Assembly: GCA_001564035.1 (NCBI GenBank)
Contig: LKMX01000047.1
Location: 1 to 5,411, forward strand
Direction: 5' to 3'
Length of the DNA stretch: 5,411 bases
Source: Nanohaloarchaea archaeon PL-Br10_U2g27
GTDB lineage: Archaea > Nanohalarchaeota > Nanosalinia > Nanosalinales > Nanosalinaceae
Of this stretch, positions 1 through 5,411 are shown piece after piece. The translations under genes and the position numbers were made by a program. The stretch's first letter is position 1. Each line of letters starts with the position of its first letter. The notes beneath the pieces are model-generated. The model did no database searches. It saw only the letters and a program-made list of their open reading frames with translations, and was not told where the DNA came from.

Positions 1-1200
1 CAAGTTTTGTTCTTCTATCTTCTCCTTGTTAATCCATTCGTCGTCCGGTACTCTTTCACACCACTCTGTGCTCATTCCTAGGAAAAAGACTACAGGCCTA
101 TCAATTGTGGAAGTAGTGCAAGGGTCTGCAAGCAGTACTCCTTTGTTGTTGCTTTCTAGCTCCCAGTCGAAGTTTTGGACGAAGTAGTCCATTTTCTCAA
201 TGTTTTCTAGGTCTGCTGGGGCTTCAAATAAATCCATTTCGTCAAGGAAGTCCCTTGTATTATGTAATTTCCTGCCTTTCAGTTCCTCAAACTTTTCTAA
301 TGCCTGACCTAGCTCCAAATATTCTATAACGTTTAAGAACTGTTTAAACTCTTCCAAGTCATCTCTAGATTCCAAAAACGAGTTGGCGTTCGATGAACTT
401 GTTTCATAACCTAAGAAATCGAGTATTGGCTCAACGTCTCTTAGCCGCAACATTCTAGGAGAGTTAGCTATTTTCAAAAGCGATATGAAGGCTCTCAACT
501 CTTCTTTCAGGGAGATGCTGTCTTTCCTGACGTAAGGTATTCCTTTTGACTGGAAACGCGATTCTAAAAGGCTTTGGTAACGTGATTCAGGCCTTACGGC
601 TATTCCTACGTTGCTAGGGCCTACTCGCTCGATGTTCTCTACTGTGGACAGTACTAGCTCTAGAGATGATTCGTAGATATTGAATTCTTCCAGATCTGTT
701 TCTCTATCCGTAAAAACTGTGTATTCATCAAACTCACTTGGTAAGGCCTTCTTGTCAAGCTCGTTAAACTGGTAAAGGTTTACTACTGCAGTATTTTCCT
801 CTATTTCAAGCTCTTCTACAGCGTGAAAAGGAGTTTTACAGCTTTCTACCACGTTTAATACGTCTTTGAAAAGTTTTGTGTCGTAGCGAGAGATTTCAAG
901 TATTTTTTCTTTGTCGCCTGTATGTTTCCAGCAGCTGTAAATCTTTTCCAACGCGTAAGAAATCTGTTTGTAACTGTAACCTGTTTCGTCAACACATTTC
1001 AAGAAAACCTCTCTCCGACTATCTGTTGAAGAGTCTGAGGCAAGTCTACCAGGGGTTGTAGCGAAAAACCCTTTCTTCGGCACATCGAGCTCCCGGACAA
1101 GCGCATCGGCTAATGCCGCATCAGCAGTAAGCACAAGATCATAATCCTTCACTTCCTCATAAAGATCATTCACACTCTTAGTCTCTCTCACATAAACCAC
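1..1200 (-). CDS. AddB-like inactivated SF1 helicase / nuclease family protein (partial, C-terminus off left edge)
   Basis: An uninterrupted reading frame of 400 codons starts at GTG 1200-1198 and is still open at base 1, so the C-terminal part is missing. A TGA lies directly upstream, so no earlier start is possible. A second GTG at 1191-1189 fits better as a leaderless start, because an AT-rich box lies about 25 bp upstream of it. Residues 21-54 (DLVLTADAALADALVRELD, then FFATTPGRLA) resemble the N-terminus of haloarchaeal AddB-like proteins. Residues 200-264 (AVRPES...KGIPYVRKDSISLKEELRAF) match the style of the helicase 2A/2B domain of UvrD/AddB proteins. Residues 354-385 (GVLLADP...RPVVFFLGMSTEW) resemble the motif V region. 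No Walker A GxxGxGK(T/S) is visible, suggesting an ATPase-dead helicase fold. In that family a PD-(D/E)XK nuclease domain usually follows, here outside the window. A role in DNA end processing is inferred. The gene lies downstream of lysS on the same strand, past a terminator. Confidence 0.75.
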   Translation of the reverse strand, partial: MVYVRETKSVNDLYEEVKDYDLVLTADAALADALVRELDVPKKGFFATTPGRLASDSSTDSRREVFLKCVDETGYSYKQISYALEKIYSCWKHTGDKEKILEISRYDTKLFKDVLNVVESCKTPFHAVEELEIEENTAVVNLYQFNELDKKALPSEFDEYTVFTDRETDLEEFNIYESSLELVLSTVENIERVGPSNVGIAVRPESRYQSLLESRFQSKGIPYVRKDSISLKEELRAFISLLKIANSPRMLRLRDVEPILDFLGYETSSSNANSFLESRDDLEEFKQFLNVIEYLELGQALEKFEELKGRKLHNTRDFLDEMDLFEAPADLENIEKMDYFVQNFDWELESNNKGVLLADPCTTSTIDRPVVFFLGMSTEWCERVPDDEWINKEKIEEQNL

Positions 1201-1207
1201 TCAGAAT

Positions 1208-1222
1208 GGAAATTTTTTATCA
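1208..1222 (-). promoter_or_regulatory. Possible TATA box of the AddB-like gene
   Basis: On the minus strand TGATAAAAAATT reads from 1222 to 1211. Its centre is about 25 bp upstream of GTG 1191-1189, the usual spacing for a leaderless archaeal start, but only about 15 bp from GTG 1200-1198. No Shine-Dalgarno sequence is visible. The region is A/T-rich anyway, so the box is a weak call. Confidence 0.35.
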
Positions 1223-1240
1223 CAATCTCAAGAACAACTC

Positions 1241-1310
1241 AAAAAAATCTTCAAACAATCGCTCCAAAAAAACCGACAAAAAATAGGACAAAAAAAAGAG
1301 GAGGAAAAAA
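1241..1310 (-). terminator. Serial T-tract terminator after lysS
   Basis: Directly after the lysS stop the minus strand carries five T-tracts: T6 at 1310-1305, T8 at 1297-1290, T6 at 1283-1278, T7 at 1272-1266 and T7 at 1247-1241. There is no GC-rich hairpin. Archaeal RNA polymerase terminates at runs of T in the non-template strand, often in series, which fits. It would separate lysS from the downstream gene. Confidence 0.7.
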
Positions 1311-1316
1311 GGGCAT

Positions 1317-2759
1317 CTACTTCATCATAGGGAAGTAGATGACGTCTCTTATAGACTCAGAATTAGTCAAAATCATTGCCAATCTGTCGACACCGATTCC
1401 TAGGCCTCCTGTCGGCGGCATACCTTGCTTTAAGGCCTCAATAAAGTCCTCATCCATTTCATGCGCTTCGTCATCTCCTTGCTCTCCTCTTCTCTGTTCG
1501 TCTCTGAAGAACTTTTCTTGTTGCACAGGATCTCGTAACTCGGTGTACGCGTTCCCAAGCTCCATCCCAGCAACGAAGGCCTCGAATCTTTCAATCAAAC
1601 TTTCATCTTCTCGATGCAGTTTACACAGGGGAGTCGTCTCTTTGGGATAGTCTGTAATGAAAGTTGGCTGGATCAGTTCAGGTTCAACGATCTCTTCGAA
1701 AAGCTCTGCTATGGCCAGGCCTCGCTCATAATCGGACTCTAGCTCTGCTCCATGTTCTTTCATCAAATCTTGGATTTCTTCATCACTTAACTCATTTACA
1801 TCAAAGCCTCCATGCTCTATGAGTGATTCTCGCATTGTCATCCGCTTCCATGGCGCCGATAAATCGATTGTCTCGCCTTGATACTCTACTTTTGCGCTTC
1901 CGGCCACTTCTTGAGCTATGTGTTCGACCATTTCCTCGGTAATCTGCATCATGTCTTCATAGTCTGCGTAGGCCTGGTAGAGCTCCATCATCGTGAACTC
2001 GGGGTTGTGAGTACGGTCTATTCCCTCGTTCCGGAAGTCTTTAGCGACCTCAAAGATTCTTTCATGGCCTCCGATTATCAAGCGTTTCAAATAGAGCTCG
2101 GGCGAAATCCTGAGGTAGGCCTCCATATCTTTGTCATGGACGTGAGTTGTGAAAGGCCTTGCGTTCGCTCCACCATAAACTGGCTGGATTGCGGGTGTTT
2201 CGACCTCCATAAACTCTCTTTCCTCTAAAAAGCTCCGCATCTCGCTGACGACTTTGTTCCTCTTCCTGAAATTTTCTCTCGCGTCCATGCTGTCAATCAA
2301 ATGCAGATAGCGTTGACGGTACTTAGTTTCTTTATCTTCTAGGCCATAGTACGAGGACGGAACCGGTTTCAAGGCTTTTGTTAACAGCTCCAGTTCTGAG
2401 GCCTTTAATGAGAACTCTCCTTTATTAGTGTACATTAATGAGCCTTTAGCGCCTACTATGTCTCCGTTTTGGATGTACTCAAGTTTGTTGATTAGTTCGT
2501 CTTCACGTAGAACGACTTGTATCTGGCCTCGCTCATCTTCTAAGTCAATGAATGCGATTCCTCCAAAATTCCTTACTTCTTTGATTCTTCCAGCGATATT
2601 GAAGCTTTTTTCCGGTAGATTGTCTTCTTCAAGGCCTTCAAACTCGGCTTTCAAATCCTTTATTTGCTTATTTCTTTCGTATCCGTAGCTGAAGGGGTTA
2701 AGGCCTTTTTCTCGTATTTCCTGCAGTTTTTCAAGCCGCTCATCTTCTTCGGAACTCAT
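1317..2759 (-). CDS. lysS: Lysyl-tRNA synthetase, class II
   Basis: This cytoplasmic enzyme charges tRNA-Lys with lysine using ATP. It is complete at 480 residues, close to the usual 490-500 of bacterial-type LysS. The N-terminal helix is followed by an OB-fold anticodon-binding domain at about 53-130 (FNIAGRIKEVRNFGGIAFIDL). The class II catalytic core has motif 1 around 172-190 (MRSFLEEREFMEVETPAI), motif 2 around 236-260 (FRNEGIDRTHNPEFTMMEL) and motif 3 at 447-463 (MPPTGGLGIGVDRLAMI). The LysRS-specific stretches PTFITDYPKE (365-374) and GMELGNAYTELRDP (398-411) exclude AspRS and AsnRS. The start is ATG 2759-2757 with no Shine-Dalgarno but a TATA-like box 26 bp upstream, so the mRNA is probably leaderless. 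The protein is very acidic (about 104 D+E versus 58 K+R), suggesting a high-salt cytoplasm. A T-tract terminator follows. Confidence 0.98.
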   Translation of the reverse strand: MSSEEDERLEKLQEIREKGLNPFSYGYERNKQIKDLKAEFEGLEEDNLPEKSFNIAGRIKEVRNFGGIAFIDLEDERGQIQVVLREDELINKLEYIQNGDIVGAKGSLMYTNKGEFSLKASELELLTKALKPVPSSYYGLEDKETKYRQRYLHLIDSMDARENFRKRNKVVSEMRSFLEEREFMEVETPAIQPVYGGANARPFTTHVHDKDMEAYLRISPELYLKRLIIGGHERIFEVAKDFRNEGIDRTHNPEFTMMELYQAYADYEDMMQITEEMVEHIAQEVAGSAKVEYQGETIDLSAPWKRMTMRESLIEHGGFDVNELSDEEIQDLMKEHGAELESDYERGLAIAELFEEIVEPELIQPTFITDYPKETTPLCKLHREDESLIERFEAFVAGMELGNAYTELRDPVQQEKFFRDEQRRGEQGDDEAHEMDEDFIEALKQGMPPTGGLGIGVDRLAMILTNSESIRDVIYFPMMK

Positions 2760-2780
2760 TGATACACACTTGAAAAGAAA

Positions 2781-2790
2781 TAGTTATACA
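2781..2790 (-). promoter_or_regulatory. lysS: TATA box of lysS
   Basis: The minus strand reads TGTATAACTA from 2790 to 2781. Its centre is about 26 bp upstream of the lysS ATG at 2759, which places the transcript start at or next to the A of the ATG. This supports a leaderless mRNA. No Shine-Dalgarno sequence precedes the start. Confidence 0.55.
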
Positions 2791-2858
2791 AGGTTTTACA
2801 AACTTCAGTACCTATCACCATATCTAAGACAAGCATCTTGTATTCGCCGAAAACCAAG

Positions 2859-2870
2859 CGTATATAGAAA
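2859..2870 (+). promoter_or_regulatory. Candidate distal TATA box of the ABC operon
   Basis: CGTATATAGAAA would give a transcript start near 2890 and a leader of about 58 nt that includes GGAGGAG at 2928-2934. It competes with the proximal box at 2919-2925. The two may be alternative promoters. Confidence 0.35.
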
Positions 2871-2918
2871 GGTTTCTGAGCGGTCTAAACTCTATTTGCA
2901 AAGGATATCTGTAAAGGA

Positions 2919-2934
2919 TTAAATACTGGAGGAG
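2919..2934 (+). promoter_or_regulatory. Proximal TATA box and Shine-Dalgarno-like GGAGGAG before the ABC ATPase
   Basis: TTAAATA at 2919-2925 is centred 26 bp upstream of ATG 2948, the spacing of a leaderless promoter. GGAGGAG at 2928-2934 follows at once and is a strong Shine-Dalgarno match, but it stands 13 nt from the ATG, which is long. If the proximal box is used, this GGAGGAG is not in the mRNA. If the distal box at 2859-2870 is used, it is. Confidence 0.45.
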
Positions 2935-2947
2935 ATTAATTTCCTTT

Positions 2948-3628
2948 ATGAGTTTTGTATCGGCCGAAGGCCTCGGTAAGACGAGGAGCAATGGCTTCAA
3001 ATTAAAAGACATAGATTTAGAGATAAAAGAAGGAGAGATAGTAGGAGTACTGGGGCCTAATGGAGCAGGTAAATCAACGCTCATGGATGTGCTGACAGGC
3101 CAACTCAGAAGGGATAAAGGAGACTTACAAGTTCTAGGAAAAGAGCCAAGCAATGAAGCTATAGCATTGAGAAGCGAAATAGGTATTCTGCCGGAAAGAG
3201 AAGATCCTCCAAGCTTTTTAACAGGCCATGAATACCTAGATTTTGTCTCAGACATTAGAGAGGAAAAAGTAGATGATTCCTGGTCAGAAAGACTAAATAT
3301 AACTGGTAAGCTAGGACAGCTAACTAAAGATATTTCAAAAGGAGAGCGGCAGAAGCTAATGGTAATACAGGCCTTCTTTCACAGGCCCAAACTAGTTTTT
3401 ATCGATGAACCTTTGGCCAATTTAGATCCGTTAGTACAAGAAGAAGTGAAGAATATATTCAGAGAACACAGAGAACGCGGCGGCTCAATGCTGCTCTGCA
3501 CTCATGTAATAGGCCTTGCAGAAGAATTATGCGATAGAGCAATATTTATTGAGAACGGAGAGGTAGTAGAGTCATTTGAAGATGTCTCAGATCTTAAAAA
3601 CAAGTTCATAGAGATGAAGGAGCAGTGA
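2948..3628 (+). CDS. ABC-2-type transporter ATP-binding protein
   Basis: This 226-residue nucleotide-binding subunit would hydrolyse ATP on the cytoplasmic face and drive the membrane protein encoded next to it. Walker A is GPNGAGKST at 36-44. The ABC signature is ISKGERQK at 129-136, a KGE variant of LSGGQ common in this branch. Walker B is LVFIDEP at 149-155, followed by the D-loop ANLD (157-160) and the H-switch His186 (CTHVI). At the Q-loop the sequence is ILPERED (80-86), so Glu83 stands where many importers have Gln. The order and short C-terminus fit the CcmA/DrrA-like exporter ATPases paired with ABC-2 permeases. The ATG is preceded by a possible leaderless promoter and a distant Shine-Dalgarno-like sequence. 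The stop lies 4 nt before the permease start, so the two are one operon. Substrate unknown. Confidence 0.93.
   Translation: MSFVSAEGLGKTRSNGFKLKDIDLEIKEGEIVGVLGPNGAGKSTLMDVLTGQLRRDKGDLQVLGKEPSNEAIALRSEIGILPEREDPPSFLTGHEYLDFVSDIREEKVDDSWSERLNITGKLGQLTKDISKGERQKLMVIQAFFHRPKLVFIDEPLANLDPLVQEEVKNIFREHRERGGSMLLCTHVIGLAEELCDRAIFIENGEVVESFEDVSDLKNKFIEMKEQ
3617..3622 (+). promoter_or_regulatory. Shine-Dalgarno that decides the TTG start of the permease
   Basis: AAGGAG lies inside the last codons of the ATPase gene, 10 nt before TTG 3633. It is over 30 nt from the next candidate, ATG 3654, so it favours the TTG. The in-frame stop TGA at 3615-3617 excludes any start further upstream. Confidence 0.55.
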
Positions 3629-3632
3629 TTAT

Positions 3633-4775
3633 TTGCTTAAAACAGTCAAGAGAATGGTGATAGAAGAATGGCGTACTCAGTCCGAACTTTATAGAGGCAG
3701 AAACCTGGCTCTGCTCCCAGCAATAATTTTCCTAATCACTTTAGCAGGAACATGGGCGGCACTAAACTATTCTGACACCTCAATAGTTGAAATCACAGCC
3801 CTTACAACAGCTTTCGGATTCTTCACAGGCCTAGCAGCAGGAGCGATCAACTTCTCCGGTAAAGACGCTCTCGAAAACGTTCTGGGATCAACAAGTTTCA
3901 TAATCTACAGTTCAAGAACTTTGCCGGTCAAAGAAACAACTCTTTTCACATCATTCGTAATAAAAGACGTTATATACTATTTTTCGCTCTATCTTCTTCC
4001 TGTAGCAGCAGCAATAATTGTTGTAACAGGATACGCTGCGTTAAACTACGTGATCTTTATGTTTGCGGCTTTTATCTTGGGTCTACTGTTAAGCATGGCT
4101 GTAGCACAGGTGCCGATCAACTTGCCGCGTAAAAAACTCTTGAACTACCGTTCAGCAAAATCTCTAACTCCATTAACGCGGAAATCCATTCTGGATATAT
4201 CGAGATCGTCAGGAGGCCTGTTAAAGATAGTTTTTTCATTCTCAATTCTTCTAGGATTTTACTGGTACGTAGTATTCAACTTCCCGGCAGCAGAATACCT
4301 TTTATTTAATCCGCTTCTATCGTTCGCCGTAATATCGGGAATGATGAGCGTAACAGTATACAACTGGCTCAACACATACGATAAACTAGAGGACTACAAC
4401 TATCTGCCGGTAAACAGAGAAAAACTTTTGAAATCAAAAATTCAGGCCTTCAAGGCCTCAGCCCTCCTAATATTAACGGGATTAATACTGGCATCATACT
4501 ACTTCTATCCTGGAAACCTTTTGTTGGCGTTCATACTAGCATACGTTACTGCATACTATACAGTCGCCGTCACAGCATATACGGCAGGCCTAAACCCCAA
4601 TGAAAAAATGATGGACTCTAAAACATTTATGAAATTCTTGGTTATTACAAATCTGGCTGTAATTCCGTTACTTGCGCTCACTGCATTTGCTCACTCTTTG
4701 AACTACATGCTGGCGCTTACAGCAGCCATGTTGTTGATTGGCAGATTCTTGTTATGGCGTGCCTTTTCAAAATGA
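3633..4775 (+). CDS. ABC-2-type transporter permease
   Basis: A 380-residue integral membrane protein, the transport channel partner of the ATPase just upstream. I see about ten hydrophobic stretches: roughly 24-46, 52-74, 106-131, 136-158, 197-217, 224-245, 272-292, 295-318, 333-353 and 355-375. The two halves look alike. Each has a hydrophilic segment with LPV followed by a basic/acidic stretch just before a helix: RTLPVKETTLFTSFVIKD at 95-112 and NYLPVNREKLLKSKIQAF at 256-273. This is the elbow or coupling segment often seen in ABC-2 permeases, where the ATPase docks. A polar cytoplasmic loop lies at about 160-195. The start is TTG, supported by AAGGAG 10 nt upstream; ATG 3654 (residue 8) is the alternative. 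The substrate cannot be told from sequence. Confidence 0.88.
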   Translation: MLKTVKRMVIEEWRTQSELYRGRNLALLPAIIFLITLAGTWAALNYSDTSIVEITALTTAFGFFTGLAAGAINFSGKDALENVLGSTSFIIYSSRTLPVKETTLFTSFVIKDVIYYFSLYLLPVAAAIIVVTGYAALNYVIFMFAAFILGLLLSMAVAQVPINLPRKKLLNYRSAKSLTPLTRKSILDISRSSGGLLKIVFSFSILLGFYWYVVFNFPAAEYLLFNPLLSFAVISGMMSVTVYNWLNTYDKLEDYNYLPVNREKLLKSKIQAFKASALLILTGLILASYYFYPGNLLLAFILAYVTAYYTVAVTAYTAGLNPNEKMMDSKTFMKFLVITNLAVIPLLALTAFAHSLNYMLALTAAMLLIGRFLLWRAFSK

Positions 4776-4784
4776 ATTTTTTTG
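4776..4784 (+). terminator. Possible T-tract terminator of the ABC operon
   Basis: T7 at 4777-4783 comes right after the permease stop codon. A single run of T can stop archaeal RNA polymerase partially. No hairpin is seen, and read-through into the next gene is possible. Confidence 0.4.
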
Positions 4785-4848
4785 TCGAAGGCCTAATGCA
4801 TCATTTAGTTATGTTGAAAAAGTTTGATTAACCAATTAGGTTAGGGCG

Positions 4849-5411
4849 ATGAGATTCCTAAAGCGATTATTCTCGGAGAACAAGGAGCCTTTAGAACTCA
4901 AGATGGAAGAGGCTGAAGAAGTTTTCAGAAGTCATAAATCGGGAGAGATAGAGGAGGCTACCGAAAAATCTGAGAGAATAAGAGATAAAATAGATGAAAA
5001 AATCGCCGAGCTGTCTCAGATACTGGAGGGGATTGAAAGCTTTCAGGACGAAAAAGGCCGGAAAGCTGTGGATGACATAACGGATAATATTGTGGAAGAC
5101 AGAAAAGAAGCAATAAACAATTTGTTACTAACAAAAAATCCCAAAGACAATTTAGAGCAACTCAGAGCGTTTATGGCGGACTTTCAGTCCATGAAAAGAA
5201 AGGAAGCAGCAGTACTTGGAGTCACGTCAAAACAAAAAGAACTGGGGCGTAAACTAAAAGAAATCAGTAAAGAAGCTGAGAAACTGGAAAAAATCGTTGA
5301 AAAAGAGTACAGAACAGTTGAATCAGCAGAAAAAATAAGCCAAAACCTAGATAAAATAAGAGAAACAAGAGAAGAACTCAATGAGAAAAGAAATGGCATA
5401 AAAAACCTAAA
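4849..5411 (+). CDS. Charged coiled-coil protein of unknown function (partial, C-terminus off right edge)
   Basis: The frame opens at ATG 4849 and remains open for 187 codons to the window edge. I do not recognise the family. The N-terminus MRFLKRLFSENKE is a short basic, hydrophobic segment, possibly membrane- or partner-touching. Residues 17-65 and 128-185 are Glu/Lys/Arg-rich with hydrophobic residues at heptad-like spacing and almost no Pro or Gly, so long coiled coils are likely. Between them, about 70-127, is a less repetitive part (VEDRKEAINNLLL, NLEQLRAFMADF, KEAAVLGVTSK) that may form a helical bundle. There is no signal peptide, transmembrane segment or catalytic motif. The overall style recalls archaeal SMC-like or kinesin-tail-like helical proteins, but that is composition, not homology. 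A gap of 73 nt separates it from the permease. Upstream signals are weak (TTAGGG at 4841-4846 only). It contains no AGGCCT, unlike its neighbours. Confidence 0.8.
   Translation, partial: MRFLKRLFSENKEPLELKMEEAEEVFRSHKSGEIEEATEKSERIRDKIDEKIAELSQILEGIESFQDEKGRKAVDDITDNIVEDRKEAINNLLLTKNPKDNLEQLRAFMADFQSMKRKEAAVLGVTSKQKELGRKLKEISKEAEKLEKIVEKEYRTVESAEKISQNLDKIRETREELNEKRNGIKNL

Larger units (their letters stand above)
94..4794. repeat. Dispersed palindrome AGGCCT, 22 copies
   Basis: Copies begin at 94, 589, 744, 1402, 1433, 1577, 1717, 1970, 2117, 2154, 2399, 2632, 2701, 2968, 3369, 3511, 3827, 4214, 4444, 4453, 4586 and 4789. Twenty-one are inside genes and one (4789) is intergenic. By hand, base composition at about 42% GC predicts roughly one. 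GGCC in any other context occurs 13 times, near the roughly 10 GGCC expected in all, so the excess belongs to the hexamer. I see no fixed extension beyond the six bases. Function unknown. Confidence 0.9.

Noticed and set aside
876..1061. A 61-codon plus-strand frame inside the left gene
   Set aside because: It is antisense to a 400-codon open frame with coherent helicase-like features, has no recognisable motif and is rich in Ser and Cys as shadow frames often are.
1339..2688. Three plus-strand frames of 86-116 codons inside lysS
   Set aside because: They are antisense shadows of a fully conserved synthetase and show no family features.
2900..2919. Direct repeat AAAGGAT (2900-2906 and 2913-2919) before the ABC operon
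   Set aside because: Seven bases twice in an A-rich region is readily due to chance and no further copy was seen.
2824..3255. A 143-codon minus-strand frame overlapping the ABC ATPase and the divergent promoter
   Set aside because: It is Ser/Leu/Pro-rich and antisense to the Walker A region of a certain gene. It would also cover the promoter region.
94..4794. AGGCCT as a simple restriction site or a CRISPR-like array
   Set aside because: Restriction normally leads to depletion, not excess. The copies are dispersed inside conserved genes with irregular spacing and no longer repeat, so it is not an array.
4795..4848. A short peptide or small RNA in the gap before the coiled-coil gene
   Set aside because: The candidate ATGs lead to frames of only a few codons, and no stable hairpin or RNA motif is visible.
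5184..5399. A 71-codon minus-strand frame inside the coiled-coil gene
   Set aside because: It is Ser/Phe/Leu-rich, the expected antisense of Glu/Lys-rich coiled-coil codons.

Overview
The window looks like part of a DPANN-type archaeal genome, most like a nanohaloarchaeon. This is an inference from several signs. The base composition is moderate (about 40-42% GC by eye). Proteins are acidic: the lysyl-tRNA synthetase has about 104 Asp+Glu against 58 Lys+Arg in 480 residues, typical of a salt-in halophile. TATA-like boxes sit about 26 bp upstream of start codons, as expected for leaderless archaeal transcripts. Serial T-tracts follow a stop codon, as in archaeal termination.

Layout. Positions 1-1200 (minus strand) hold the N-terminal 400 codons of a gene that runs off the left edge. 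It resembles the AddB-like, ATPase-inactivated superfamily I helicase / PD-(D/E)XK nuclease proteins. Positions 1201-1316 are a T-tract terminator on the minus strand plus the promoter of that gene. Positions 1317-2759 (minus) encode a complete class II lysyl-tRNA synthetase. Positions 2760-2947 are a divergent promoter region. Positions 2948-3628 and 3633-4775 (plus) form a two-gene operon for an ABC-2-type transporter: ATPase, then a membrane subunit of about ten helices with a TTG start. Positions 4776-4848 are a short gap. From 4849 to the right edge (plus) is the N-terminal part of an unrecognised charged, coiled-coil protein.

No gene pathway links all of these. LysRS serves translation, the left gene probably DNA repair or recombination, and the transporter pair forms one membrane complex of unknown substrate.

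The most unusual signal belongs to no gene. The palindrome AGGCCT occurs 22 times in 5.4 kb, where about one is expected from base composition. It sits in all three codon registers, on genes of both strands, and once between genes. Other GGCC-containing hexamers are near expectation. This looks like a genome-scale selected DNA motif, comparable in kind to cyanobacterial HIP1 or to DNA uptake sequences, but I know of no description of this one.
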